A DNA stretch of 64,000 nucleotides, taken from Paenibacillus castaneae. GTDB taxonomy: Bacteria; Bacillota; Bacilli; Paenibacillales; Paenibacillaceae. Where the stretch lies: the NCBI RefSeq assembly GCF_002884445.1, contig NZ_KZ614144.1, positions 165,272 to 229,271 of the forward strand, read 5' to 3'. The position numbers and the translations under genes are program-made. Below the pieces are notes generated by a model. It was not told the DNA's origin, ran no database searches, and worked only from the letters and a program-made list of their open reading frames with translations. How positions within the stretch are numbered: the first letter of the stretch is position 1; the number at the start of each line of letters is the position of its first letter. This document shows, piece after piece, positions 1 through 10,509 of this stretch.

Positions 1-1899
<1,899 letters not shown>

Positions 1900-2090
1900 T
1901 ACAAAGTTTGAGAAGCAAACTTACATCGTAAGCATACGCTTAAGTTTGTCCCGGACCCATACATCCGGCAGACAACAGCAGTAAGGTTTCAGCAAACCTA
2001 ACCTTTCGTATCCAGTTTTCAGGGCGTAATGTTCTGACCTTGCAAGCGTCCCCGAACGCCGCAAGCGACACTTATTCGGGGGACAAGCGT
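1900..2090 (+). other. 23S-tRNA spacer without a 5S rRNA gene
   Basis: This 190-base spacer leads directly from 23S to tRNA-Met. No 5S-like sequence is recognisable: there is no GCGATGGC-type start and no CCCGTTCCCATACCGAACACGG-like block. It contains TATCCAGTTTTCAGGG at 2010-2025, of the kind seen downstream of 23S in Firmicutes, and a hairpin with arms TCCCCGAA / TTCGGGGGA at 2049-2083. The hairpin may be a processing site. Confidence 0.6.
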
Positions 2091-2167
2091 GGCGGTGTAG
2101 CTCAGCTGGCTAGAGCGTACGGTTCATACCCGTGAGGTCGGGGGTTCGATCCCCTTCGCCGCTACCA
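2091..2167 (+). tRNA. tRNA-Met(CAT), elongator type
   Basis: 77-nt cloverleaf with anticodon CAT, encoded CCA end and a GGTTCGATCCCC T-arm. The acceptor stem pairs from its first base (G-U), so it lacks the unpaired first position of initiator tRNA. It closely resembles the Bacillus elongator tRNA-Met. It is the first of six tRNAs transcribed with the rRNA operon. Confidence 0.95.
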
Positions 2168-2191
2168 TTACCTTTTCTACATATTTATCCA

Positions 2192-2267
2192 GGAGGCTTA
2201 GCTCAGCTGGGAGAGCATCTGCCTTACAAGCAGAGGGTCGGCGGTTCGATCCCGTCAGCCTCCACCA
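2192..2267 (+). tRNA. tRNA-Val(TAC)
   Basis: 76-nt cloverleaf with anticodon TAC, GGAGGCT / AGCCTCC acceptor stem and encoded CCA. It lies 24 bases after tRNA-Met in the same cluster. Confidence 0.95.
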
Positions 2268-2301
2268 TATTCACTCTTTCGGTTAATAGCCGGAACCACA
2301 T

Positions 2302-2378
2302 GGAGCTGTGGTGTAGTGGCCTAACATGCCTGCCTGTCACGCAGGAGACCGCGGGTTCGAATCCCGTCAGCTCCGCCA
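2302..2378 (+). tRNA. tRNA-Asp(GTC)
   Basis: 77-nt cloverleaf with anticodon GTC (CTGTCAC loop), GGAGCTG / CAGCTCC acceptor stem and encoded CCA. Confidence 0.95.
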
Positions 2379-2394
2379 TTTTTCTTATAATTAA

Positions 2395-2470
<76 letters not shown>

Positions 2471-2508
2471 CTTTATTTTTCGTTTTAACGAGAAATAGGT
2501 AATATTAC

Positions 2509-2593
2509 GGAGGATTAGTGAAGTGGCTAAACACGGCAGACTGTAAATCTGCTCTCTCTGAGTTCGGTGGTTCGAATCCATCATCCTCCACCA
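2509..2593 (+). tRNA. tRNA-Tyr(GTA)
   Basis: 85-nt class II tRNA with a long variable arm, anticodon GTA (CTGTAAA loop), GGAGGAT / ATCCTCC acceptor stem and encoded CCA. Confidence 0.94.
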
Positions 2594-2608
2594 GTTTTTT
2601 TACATCGA

Positions 2609-2684
2609 GAGTCATTAGCTCAGTTGGTAGAGCACCTGACTTTTAATCAGGGTGTCGTAGGTTCGAATCCTACATGACTCACCA
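2609..2684 (+). tRNA. tRNA-Lys(TTT)
   Basis: 76-nt cloverleaf with anticodon TTT (CTTTTAA loop), GAGTCAT / ATGACTC acceptor stem and encoded CCA. It is the last tRNA of the cluster and is followed by a terminator. Confidence 0.95.
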
Positions 2685-2710
2685 TTTTTTTATAAACCAT
2701 ACATTCGAGA

Positions 2711-2738
2711 CCGAAGATCTTAGGATCTTCGGTTTTTT
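2711..2738 (+). terminator. Terminator of the rRNA-tRNA operon
   Basis: Perfect hairpin CCGAAGATC / GATCTTCGG with a short loop, followed by a run of seven T. Confidence 0.92.
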
Positions 2739-2943
2739 TGATTTTTCTAACTAGAAAAGTACGGTTACACGTTCACAAATTGACTATCTCAGGAGTGACT
2801 CCAATAAGAATATTTCCTTCTTTGATCTTTTGTTGTTTGGAGAAGGAGGTATTTCATACGCTGCTACAGAAAAGAGAAGATGGCCCCAAGCTACAAGGCT
2901 TTTCAAATAGCGGAATTAGTAAGAGGAAGGATAACTCATACCT

Positions 2944-3789
2944 ATGTTGAAAAAAATGATTGAGGAAATTAGAGAGCAGCATATATTGCCGGATTCAGTT
3001 AACCAATGGCGTGAACTAAAAGGTGGTACCAATAGTACGGTCGGGGTAATGGGTACGATGGCCATACCTCATATGTATGTGGTCAAGTCCAACACGCCGG
3101 AACAGATTAAAGCAGAATCCCTTTTTTATCAAATCTATGACAGCATTTCTTTATTGCCCAAAACCAAGTACGTAGACCCGGAGCATCAATATTTTATATA
3201 TGAATTTGTGTCGGGAGATTCGCAATATAATCGTGGATCGAAGCAGGAGCTAATGTCACAGCTAATCGAACGGATGATCCAACACTATGTGATTGCAGAC
3301 GAATCAGTTGATTTCGAATGGGTAGAGGATCCTGCCCGTATAGAGGAGGATCGGATATATTCTGAATCTTTTATTGGTTCTCATCTAACCGAAGAGGATC
3401 ATAGGATGGTTAAGGATATTCATATGCGCCGAATTAGCCGCGTTTCTAAAGAGAAGCATTATGTGCTGCATGGAGATTTTGGGGTTCATAACTTCTTATT
3501 CGAGAATGGAACGTTGTCCGGTGTCATTGATCCGCTGCCCAAAGTAGGGCGACCGCGATACGATCTTTTGTATGCTTTCTGTTCATCGCCTGACGAGCTG
3601 CATCTCAACATTTTGCTGAACTCGGTTGAACAGCTCGATAGTGGGCCGTTTCATACGCAGGAATTAATCGAGGATATGATAGCAGCTCTCTACTTTCGAA
3701 TCGCTACATGCTTACTGCATCACCCTGAAGACTTACAATTATATTTGAAGGCGTGGGAGGAATGGAAGCAGCATCTGGCTAAAGGCTAA
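2944..3789 (+). CDS. Aminoglycoside/choline kinase-like phosphotransferase
   Basis: The 281-residue protein has the protein-kinase-like phosphotransferase (APH) fold signature: a catalytic loop HGDFGVHNF near residues 178-186, followed by a metal-binding IDP about 14 residues later, and a start GGTNSTVGVMG that can be read as a glycine-rich nucleotide loop. Such enzymes move the ATP gamma-phosphate to a small hydroxylated substrate (antibiotic, choline, sugar). The substrate cannot be read from sequence, so no resistance role is claimed. The ATG is preceded by GAGGAAGG about 14 bases upstream, which is rather long spacing. The gene stands alone between the tRNA operon and a repeat-rich gap. 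Confidence 0.75.
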   Translation: MLKKMIEEIREQHILPDSVNQWRELKGGTNSTVGVMGTMAIPHMYVVKSNTPEQIKAESLFYQIYDSISLLPKTKYVDPEHQYFIYEFVSGDSQYNRGSKQELMSQLIERMIQHYVIADESVDFEWVEDPARIEEDRIYSESFIGSHLTEEDHRMVKDIHMRRISRVSKEKHYVLHGDFGVHNFLFENGTLSGVIDPLPKVGRPRYDLLYAFCSSPDELHLNILLNSVEQLDSGPFHTQELIEDMIAALYFRIATCLLHHPEDLQLYLKAWEEWKQHLAKG

Positions 3790-3879
3790 GTGAATTTTTT
3801 TTGCGAGTGAAATATCGTATTAGTCCATGCAGTAAACATCTTTGTGAAAAATCACGTTTATTGAGGCTGCAGCACAGTT

Positions 3880-4062
3880 TGCGGACATAGGAGACGTTAT
3901 ATACAGCAATTACCCCTATTTTGGAATGCTTGCGGACATGAGGGACGTTATTTATACGAAAAGCATCAATCCAGGCTAAAAAAAGGAGAAATAGCGGATC
4001 TCATGTCCGTAATTACTCTGAGATTCATCTAATCTCATGAATAAGGGCTCTGATGTCCGCAA
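3880..4062 (+). repeat. Four-unit intergenic repeat, two direct and two inverted units
   Basis: Units near TGCGGACAT-AG-GACGTTAT occur forward at 3880-3900 and 3931-3951. Related units occur inverted at 3991-4010 (CTCATGTCCGT) and 4040-4062 (CTGATGTCCGCAA). The forward and inverted units could pair into a long stem. The rest of the 3790-4197 gap holds no convincing gene. Confidence 0.7.
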
Positions 4063-4149
4063 CCGATACTACGCAAGCTGCTTCCGCTAATCAAACGCAG
4101 TCACGGGAATGAACCAATAAGTCGAAGATAACTACATTACATAAAAGAA

Positions 4150-4190
4150 ACAGGCCTGCTCATCCGTCTATATGGAGAAGCAGGCCTGTT
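4150..4190 (-). terminator. Terminator downstream of the FMN reductase gene
   Basis: Stem CAGGCCTGC / GCAGGCCTG (4151-4159 and 4180-4188) with a 20-base loop. Read on the minus strand, the right-hand arm is followed by TTTCTTTTAT. Confidence 0.75.
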
Positions 4191-4197
4191 TGATCAG

Positions 4198-4749
4198 CTA
4201 TTTACTGCGAAGTGCAAGCTCATTAGCTAGCTCATTAATCGTTTCGCTTAGGCGAAGCTTCAGTTCCTCGTTCAATTCAAATACAGGCTCCTCATTAGGC
4301 TCTTGTGTACGATTGATTTGGGAATCAACAGCGTAGACACCGCTGACGTAAAGCTTGGCACCCATGGAAGCCAGTACCGGCTTAAGAGCATAATCGATGG
4401 ACAGAAGATGCGCAATCGTACCGCCGATAAATAAAGGCGCAATGATTTTCCCGTTCAGGCCCTTTTGCGGAAGTAGATCCAAAAAGGCTTTCAGCACACC
4501 CGTATATGAAGCTTTATAAACAGGGCTTGCAATGATAACAGCATCTGCTGCCTCGACTAATTGATTGGCTTCAATAATAGCGGGGCTGCCAAAATTCGCA
4601 TGGATGAGATCCTCTGCAGGCAGATTGACTACCGTTATGAGCTCGGACGATAAGTGTCTCACAGCAAGTTGATGCTGAACATAATTTGTTATGCCATTCA
4701 AACGCGAGGAAGCGTTGGGGCTCCCTGAAATAATGACGATTTTGGACAT
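4198..4749 (-). CDS. NADPH-dependent FMN reductase (SsuE/MsuE-like)
   Basis: The 183-residue flavodoxin-like protein starts with a beta strand and phosphate loop IISGSPNASSRL (residues 6-17), typical of NAD(P)H:FMN reductases. It also carries AVIIASPVYKASYTGVLKAFLDLLPQ split across residues 89-114, matching the family motif P-Y-xSY-G-LK-F-D. Enzymes of this family reduce FMN for two-component monooxygenases such as alkanesulfonate monooxygenase. No monooxygenase or sulfonate transporter lies next to it, so the partner is unknown. The ribosome binding site is weak (AAGAAGAAAG about 12 bases upstream). It is a single-gene unit on the minus strand. Confidence 0.8.
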   Translation of the reverse strand: MSKIVIISGSPNASSRLNGITNYVQHQLAVRHLSSELITVVNLPAEDLIHANFGSPAIIEANQLVEAADAVIIASPVYKASYTGVLKAFLDLLPQKGLNGKIIAPLFIGGTIAHLLSIDYALKPVLASMGAKLYVSGVYAVDSQINRTQEPNEEPVFELNEELKLRLSETINELANELALRSK

Positions 4750-4930
4750 GAGTACACGCTACTTTCTTCTTATATTGTGCCGTTCTCAAATTACACTATT
4801 CCGATAAGCTAAGTTAGAATAAATCGTATCACGAAAGCAGAAAATGGTCAAACAACTTCGATTGGTTTCTTGTATTTTAACGATATAAGGGAACAATGTA
4901 TACAAACAAAAAATAAAAGGGGTAATTGCA

Positions 4931-5878
4931 ATGATATATGGGTTAGCGGCATTGATTAGCTTTGCGATTGTAGCAGCAGGCGTGCCGCCTCTTCGAAAGC
5001 TTGCGCTGCGTATTGGCTTTGTTGATCGACCGACTACTCGTAAAATACATAGGAAGCCGATTCCACTTATGGGCGGTGCGGCTTTGTTTGCGGGCTGCGC
5101 GATTGCAATGTTTCTGTTCATAGGATTTACCTCGCTTACTTGGACGATTGTGACGGGCGGGCTTATCCTCGTCTGTATTGGGCTTTTAGATGATTCATGG
5201 AAATCGAAAGGAAAAGAATTTCCAGTGTGGCCTAGAGTTATTATTTATTTAGGCGCTGCATCTATACCTGTATTATTTCATATTAAGATAACAGGCATCG
5301 TGAATCCCTTCAATGGAATATACATTTTATTTCCGAGTTGGTTCGCTTGGGTGACTACTATGATCTGGGTGTTTGCGCTCATCAATATGATTAACTTCAT
5401 TGACGGTGTTGATGGATTGGCCTCTGGCGTCTGCACGCTCTCCTCCTTAACCTTGTTTGCGGCTGCTCTAATTACGGGGCATGGAGACACTGCCATTCTT
5501 GCAGTCATTATAGCCGGTGTTTCGCTTGGCTTTCTACTTCATAATTTCTATCCTGCACGAATTTTTATGGGCGATGCTGGTGCGACCTTTCTAGGTTATA
5601 CACTCGCTGTTATTGCTGTTGATGGCGCGTTCAAAAGAGCGACCTTCATTACATTGCTTGTTCCTCTCCTAGCGCTGGGATTGCCCATTTTTGATACGGT
5701 TTATGTCATGCTGCGCCGCCTGATTAGCGGAAACGGGCTGCATCACGCGGACAAGCTGCATACGCATCACATATTAATGAAATGGGGGCTTAGTCAGGTC
5801 CAAACGGTTTCCTTCCTTTACCTCATTGCAGCCTTGTTTGCTTTGCTGTCTATTATTCTTTTGATGGCTATAGGCTGA
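4931..5878 (+). CDS. tagO: Undecaprenyl-phosphate GlcNAc-1-phosphate transferase (TagO/WecA family)
   Basis: This 315-residue polytopic membrane protein (about ten hydrophobic segments) belongs to the MraY/WecA group. It attaches a sugar-1-phosphate to undecaprenyl phosphate, the first step in wall teichoic acid or other surface-glycan synthesis. Visible motifs are LLDDSWKSKGKEFP near residue 85, the acidic NFIDGVDGLA near 155, FMGDAGATFLGY near 212 and the His-rich LHTHHILMKWG near 275, all in the family order. The ATG has an AAAGGGG site 8 bases upstream. It is called TagO rather than MraY because it lies outside a peptidoglycan cluster; the donor sugar is inferred. Confidence 0.85.
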   Translation: MIYGLAALISFAIVAAGVPPLRKLALRIGFVDRPTTRKIHRKPIPLMGGAALFAGCAIAMFLFIGFTSLTWTIVTGGLILVCIGLLDDSWKSKGKEFPVWPRVIIYLGAASIPVLFHIKITGIVNPFNGIYILFPSWFAWVTTMIWVFALINMINFIDGVDGLASGVCTLSSLTLFAAALITGHGDTAILAVIIAGVSLGFLLHNFYPARIFMGDAGATFLGYTLAVIAVDGAFKRATFITLLVPLLALGLPIFDTVYVMLRRLISGNGLHHADKLHTHHILMKWGLSQVQTVSFLYLIAALFALLSIILLMAIG

Positions 5879-5980
5879 ATTAGAGGAGCTGTTGTGGTAC
5901 AATGACGAAAAAAAGCGTTACTAACGATAAAAGGTAATTGAGAGCTGCCGTTAGCGCTAGTGGAGAGTGGAGATAGAGAA

Positions 5981-7123
5981 ATGAGCAAGACAGACTGGTT
6001 GAAGCCACTGCAGCACATTTTGAATTGTCCGGTACATGTTGTTACGAAGTCGATTGCGGAATGGAATGATTTAATAACAGAATCAGAGTTATCGTGGTTA
6101 GATGATCAGGCATCAGCAGCTCCATTAGTCGGTCAACGAGTAGAGAAAGATGGAGTAACATGGTTTGTGGCATCAATTGATCTGATTTCCATTAAGTTGA
6201 TCGAAATTGATAAGCCTTCTATGACCTCCTCTGAAAAACAATTAATAAGCTGGACACTGCAGCTAGCCCATAGCGAATTGTCCGATAAGGCCGCAGCCAC
6301 CCTCTCAGAATCGGAGAGAACTGCGCTAAAGCTAAGCGAATGGCTGGATAAACAATTAGAATCGGATGAGCCGGCGTATTCATTACCAGATCATCTGACC
6401 GTTGGAAGCCGTTTGTATAATGAGATGATTCCATTCTTGCTCGTAACGGAGCAAACGAATACGAAGCAGGCTACTTATTCAGAGCTGGAGAAGCTGCTGC
6501 GTTCATTTCTATCCGAGGATATTATACTTATTCCGTTGAAAAGCCAGGAATGGCTGATTTGGGGTTCTGTTTCGCTGCTTAAGGATGAGGATTCTGATAG
6601 TTTTGCAGAGCAAGAGGAAGAGACGCTTGAGGACAGCCTGGCTTCTATCGGCTTAGGCCTTCATGAGATGCTTGCCAGTGAATGGATAGGCGAGTGCCAT
6701 CTTGCGGTCGCACATCCAACCTCCCCAGCTAAAGGAATGGTAGAAACGACGATTCTGCTTCGAGAGACGATCAATCTCGGACGTAAATTCCATGTCGGCG
6801 CCAATATCCATTTGCCATGGATGCTGCAGCTGGAGCGTTTATTGAATGCGATTCCAGAAGCGCAGCGATCCAAATACTTGGAGCAATCGTTGAAACGCGC
6901 TGATATGTTTGTGGAATCCGAGATGCTGAGCACGCTGGACACCTTTTTCAGCCTCGATTGCAATGTTAGTGAAACGGCTAAGAAATTATATATTCATCGC
7001 AACACACTATTATATCGCTTGGATAAGCTTAAACAAGAGACAGGCCTTGATGTTAGACAATTTCGTGATGCTGTTCTAGTGAAAATCATATTACTATTGT
7101 ACAAAGTTACGAAAAGAAATTAG
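5981..7123 (+). CDS. PucR/CdaR-type helix-turn-helix regulator
   Basis: The 380-residue protein ends in the PucR-type DNA-binding domain: NVSETAKKLYIHRNTLLYRL near residues 327-346, then DKLKQETGLD. The preceding 300 residues have no motif I can name. Such regulators usually sense a small metabolite and activate catabolic or carbohydrate genes; the target here is unknown. I chose ATG 5981 over an in-frame GTG at 5960 because the GTGGAGATAGAG purine stretch sits just ahead of the ATG. It lies 90 bases ahead of the sugar-ABC ATPase gene, which could be a target. Confidence 0.75.
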   Translation: MSKTDWLKPLQHILNCPVHVVTKSIAEWNDLITESELSWLDDQASAAPLVGQRVEKDGVTWFVASIDLISIKLIEIDKPSMTSSEKQLISWTLQLAHSELSDKAAATLSESERTALKLSEWLDKQLESDEPAYSLPDHLTVGSRLYNEMIPFLLVTEQTNTKQATYSELEKLLRSFLSEDIILIPLKSQEWLIWGSVSLLKDEDSDSFAEQEEETLEDSLASIGLGLHEMLASEWIGECHLAVAHPTSPAKGMVETTILLRETINLGRKFHVGANIHLPWMLQLERLLNAIPEAQRSKYLEQSLKRADMFVESEMLSTLDTFFSLDCNVSETAKKLYIHRNTLLYRLDKLKQETGLDVRQFRDAVLVKIILLLYKVTKRN

Positions 7124-7213
7124 TTTTTTTGTAAAGTATGTGCATAGTCATGACCCTTCTATGTGGGATAAGATATAGGCATAACGAAATTTCTTTCTAG
7201 GGGGAAAATTATC

Positions 7214-8335
7214 ATGGCAGGCGTACGTTTAGAAGGCATTTACAAAAAATACCCGGGTACTGACAAAGCATCGGTTACTGACGTTAACTTAGATATTAAA
7301 GACAAAGAGTTTCTCGTATTGGTTGGACCGTCAGGTTGCGGTAAATCGACAACTCTTCGTATGATTGCAGGTCTAGAAGAAATTTCAGAAGGTAAATTGT
7401 TCATCGGCGATCGTCTTGTGAATGATGTAGCTCCTAAAGACCGCGACATCGCGATGGTATTCCAATCCTACGCGTTGTACCCGCACATGAACGTATACCA
7501 AAACATGGCTTTCGGCCTTAAACTTCGTAAATTCAAAAAAGCAGACATCGACAAACGTGTTCGTGAAGCTGCTAAAATTCTAGATATCGAGCATTTGCTT
7601 GACCGTAAACCAAAAGCACTTTCTGGTGGTCAACGTCAACGTGTCGCTCTAGGACGCGCAATCGTTCGTGAGCCGCAAGTATTCTTGATGGATGAGCCGC
7701 TTTCCAACTTGGACGCGAAACTTCGTGGACAAATGCGTGCTGAAATCAGCAAGCTTACTAAACGTCTTGAAACAACTACTATTTATGTAACGCATGACCA
7801 AATCGAAGCTATGACGATGGGTGACCGCATTGTTGTTATGAAAGATGGTTTCATTCAACAAACAGCATCCCCAGAAGAGCTTTACAACCACCCTGTTAAC
7901 ATTTTCGTAGCTGGCTTTATCGGCGCGCCTTCGATGAACTTCATCTCCGGTACGTTGACTGAGCAAGGCGGAACGCTTCGCTTCAAAGCAAGCGGTGTTG
8001 ACGTTGTTGTACCTGAAGGCAAAGCGGCTTCGCTTCGTTCGAAAGGCTACAGCGGCAAAGAAGTAATTCTAGGAATTCGTCCAGAGGATCTTCACGAAGA
8101 GCCAGTATTCTTGGAAGCTTCCCCGCAAACAATCGTGAACGCAAACGTAGAGGTTGCAGAAAACCTTGGTCACGAAATGTACCTATACCTGAATGGTATC
8201 GGCACTGACACTGTTATTGCTCGTGTAGACGGACGTTCAGGCGTACGTGACGGCACAACAGTTAAGCTTGCAATTGACATGAACAAAGCTCATTTGTTCG
8301 ACAAAGAAACAGAACTTAACATGTACGAATCATAA
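7214..8335 (+). CDS. msmX: Carbohydrate ABC transporter ATP-binding protein (MsmX/UgpC type)
   Basis: This 373-residue ATPase has Walker A GPSGCGKST near residue 38, signature LSGGQRQRVALGRA near 135, Walker B VFLMDEPLSNLDA near 156, H-loop VTHDQ near 192, and a C-terminal TOBE region (about 240-370). In Bacillus the orphan ATPase MsmX powers several sugar importers that lack their own ATPase. This gene is likewise unlinked to permeases, and the ABC operon at 46.8-50.4 kb has no ATPase, so it is a likely partner (inference). The start has a GGGGGAAAA site 7 bases upstream. A strong terminator follows, so it is a single transcription unit. Confidence 0.9.
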   Translation: MAGVRLEGIYKKYPGTDKASVTDVNLDIKDKEFLVLVGPSGCGKSTTLRMIAGLEEISEGKLFIGDRLVNDVAPKDRDIAMVFQSYALYPHMNVYQNMAFGLKLRKFKKADIDKRVREAAKILDIEHLLDRKPKALSGGQRQRVALGRAIVREPQVFLMDEPLSNLDAKLRGQMRAEISKLTKRLETTTIYVTHDQIEAMTMGDRIVVMKDGFIQQTASPEELYNHPVNIFVAGFIGAPSMNFISGTLTEQGGTLRFKASGVDVVVPEGKAASLRSKGYSGKEVILGIRPEDLHEEPVFLEASPQTIVNANVEVAENLGHEMYLYLNGIGTDTVIARVDGRSGVRDGTTVKLAIDMNKAHLFDKETELNMYES

Positions 8336-8350
8336 GATATAGCTTTAGGA

Positions 8351-8390
8351 AGAGGACTGCTGGGATTATCCCGGCAGTTCTCTTTTTTTT
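8351..8390 (+). terminator. Terminator after msmX
   Basis: Stem AGAGGACTGCTGGG / CCCGGCAGTTCTCT followed by eight T. Confidence 0.92.
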
Positions 8391-8485
8391 TGCATGAATC
8401 AAAACCGAAAAAGGGGCTGGCGCGTCTAATAGGAAATAAGAATAATGAACAGGGGTCAGGTTAGCTGAACGGGGGAAAAGTAGCT

Positions 8486-9070
8486 ATGGATAAAGAGGAG
8501 TGCGCAGCTGCGGCCATAAGAGGCGATGAGACAGCACTGCTGCAGCGAATAGATATAGATAAGCAGCAGATGTATGGAATTGCCTATTCCTATATGCGCA
8601 ATGAGACAGATGCATTGGAAGCCATTCAAGAAACGGTATGCAGAGTATGGGCGAAACGACACACGCTGCGCGAACCGAAATACTTTACGACATGGATGAT
8701 CCGCATCTTGATTCGCGTATGTATGGATGCTCGCAAGAAGCGGGCGAGGGAGCAGTCCGTTGAAGCTTTGGTGCAAAAGCATGAGAAAGTGGCTGCAGCC
8801 TACGATGCAGCAGATCGATTAGATATAACAGCACAGGTGCAGGCACTTCCGGATAACCTTCGTATGGTTATAACGCTAAAGTATTATCGGGATATGACGA
8901 TTACGGAAATAGCGGAGCTTCTGGAGAAGCCGGATGGTACGATTCGGACATGGTTAAACAAAGGGTTAAAGCTATTAAGAACCGATATGACGGTATTGGA
9001 GGAGGGGATGCAGGATGAGCGCGGAAATCGAGAACGACTTGAAGCGGGACAACCAAAGGCTGCAAAATGA
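8486..9070 (+). CDS. ECF-type RNA polymerase sigma factor (SigV-like)
   Basis: The 194-residue protein has the two sigma regions of the ECF class. Region 2 is about residues 25-90 (YSYMRNETDALEAIQETV, then WAKRHTLREPKYFTTWM). Region 4 is about 110-165 (LPDNLRMVITLKYYRDMTIT, then EIAELLEKPDGTIRTWL). It would direct RNA polymerase to a small stress regulon. It overlaps by 56 bases the following gene for a membrane protein with a cytoplasmic N-terminus, the usual sigma/anti-sigma layout. ATG 8486 follows GGGGGAAAAG. The stimulus is unknown, and I saw no promoter clear enough to claim autoregulation. Confidence 0.88.
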   Translation: MDKEECAAAAIRGDETALLQRIDIDKQQMYGIAYSYMRNETDALEAIQETVCRVWAKRHTLREPKYFTTWMIRILIRVCMDARKKRAREQSVEALVQKHEKVAAAYDAADRLDITAQVQALPDNLRMVITLKYYRDMTITEIAELLEKPDGTIRTWLNKGLKLLRTDMTVLEEGMQDERGNRERLEAGQPKAAK

Positions 9071-10385
9071 CAAAAATCAAATCGTACAGGAAATCGAACA
9101 ATTGCCAGTGGAGCTGCTGAATGAAGCTATCCAGAAAGGACTAGAGCAAGGGAAGAGACGGGCTTCGCGGGGCAGAAGGAAGCGTCTAAGCCTCAGTATG
9201 AGTATTTCAGCCGTCTGCATCATGTTAGTGATCACCGCATTTGTGCGAGTATCCCCTGCTTTTGCGAATATGGTAAAAGATATTCCAGGGTTCAGCGGGT
9301 TTGTGGAATTTATTCAAAGTGATAAGTCACTGCTGTCAGCTGTAGAGAATGAATTCATACAACCGATTAATCTCTCGGCTGAGAAAAACGGCTTCAAGTT
9401 TACGGTTGATGGTATTTTGGCGGATGATCAGCGATTAGTTATTTTGTATACAGCTGAAGGGTCGGGGATCAATGGCAATACCGGTTTTCTCAAATATGAA
9501 TTGAAGACAGGGGATGGCGCTGACGTAGAAGCCTCTATTATGTCATCACATTATCCAAGTCAAGATGACGCAGATTCGAGTGTTCCCATACATGACTACT
9601 TAGATATATTAATGGGTGACGGCATTCCAATGCCTGAGCGTATACAATTCAGCTTGCTGCTTGGGGAAGAGTGGCTGAAGGTCGAATTTCCAATTGACCA
9701 TGAGCGTTTCGCAGGGATGCGTGAGGATATTTCCATTGATCAGCATTTTGAGGTGGGAGGACAGCGCTTCACGGTAAAAAATGCAATCATTACGCCGCTT
9801 CAAGTATCATTAACGTTCGAGGCTGATCCGAATAATGATAAGCATGCCAATCATTTTATTAATATGGCCCTTGTAGACGAGAAGGGAAGGCGCTATGAAA
9901 CGAATACGGGCTTCGGAGATCTCAACCCGTCATTAACCCGTCATTTCAAGAGCAGCTATTTCGAGCGGCCGAAGAAGCTGACTCTCGTTGCAGATGGTTT
10001 GCACCTATCTGATAGAAATTTGAGCATTACGGTTGATACGGATAAGATGGAGACAATTTCCTCTCCACAAAATAAGCTGAAGCTTATAAGTAAAGAACAA
10101 ACAGCTGAAGGATATGAATTGAAGTTTGATCTAGAAGAACTGGATGAAACAAACAAATATTTAGTTTATACGTTGTTTAAACACGATGGCACGTTTAAAG
10201 ATGCAAGTGGTAATTCCCATCCCATACTGGGTAATAGTGGGACTTCCGCGGAGTGGGGAACGGGAGATAGTAAGATTACCTACTACTATCGAATTCCGAA
10301 GGCAGACTACAAGCAGCCGCTTACGTTCGATATTGAACAATATCCGGGCTATGTGATGGAGCCCGTTCGTGTACCGATCAAGTGA
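9015..10385 (+). CDS. DUF4179-type membrane protein, probable anti-sigma factor
   Basis: The 456-residue protein has a charged cytoplasmic N-terminus (about 1-60, with KRRASRGRRKR just before the membrane), one transmembrane helix (about 61-82, SMSISAVCIMLVITAFVRV) and a large extracytoplasmic part. The part just after the helix (ANMVKDIPGFSGFVEFIQS) matches the DUF4179 pattern as I know it. The start lies inside the sigma gene and follows GGAGGAGGGG, so the two are translationally coupled. The likely role is holding the sigma factor at the membrane until a signal arrives; this rests on the architecture and pairing, not on a recognised anti-sigma motif. A terminator follows. Confidence 0.75.
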   Translation: MSAEIENDLKRDNQRLQNDKNQIVQEIEQLPVELLNEAIQKGLEQGKRRASRGRRKRLSLSMSISAVCIMLVITAFVRVSPAFANMVKDIPGFSGFVEFIQSDKSLLSAVENEFIQPINLSAEKNGFKFTVDGILADDQRLVILYTAEGSGINGNTGFLKYELKTGDGADVEASIMSSHYPSQDDADSSVPIHDYLDILMGDGIPMPERIQFSLLLGEEWLKVEFPIDHERFAGMREDISIDQHFEVGGQRFTVKNAIITPLQVSLTFEADPNNDKHANHFINMALVDEKGRRYETNTGFGDLNPSLTRHFKSSYFERPKKLTLVADGLHLSDRNLSITVDTDKMETISSPQNKLKLISKEQTAEGYELKFDLEELDETNKYLVYTLFKHDGTFKDASGNSHPILGNSGTSAEWGTGDSKITYYYRIPKADYKQPLTFDIEQYPGYVMEPVRVPIK

Positions 10386-10390
10386 ATAGA

Positions 10391-10436
10391 AGGCGCTGAG
10401 CAGCGGAGGAAACGTTGCGTTCAGCGCCTTTTTCCT
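10391..10436 (+). terminator. Terminator after the sigma/DUF4179 operon
   Basis: Arms AGGCGCTGA and TCAGCGCCT (10391-10399, 10421-10429) followed by TTTTTCCTTT. Confidence 0.88.
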
Positions 10437-10509
10437 TTACGATGAAGACAATGGAAATAAACACATACATATTCGTATAAATCAGCTGCCATATGAGGGA
10501 GGCCCTACA

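Noticed and set aside
2880-2963. 27-codon frame overlapping the start of the phosphotransferase gene
   Set aside because: No ribosome site fits its ATG and no family is recognisable; a leader peptide cannot be supported.
2944-3789. Antibiotic-resistance call for the phosphotransferase
   Set aside because: The fold signature is shared by many kinases of small molecules and no specific resistance family can be recognised.
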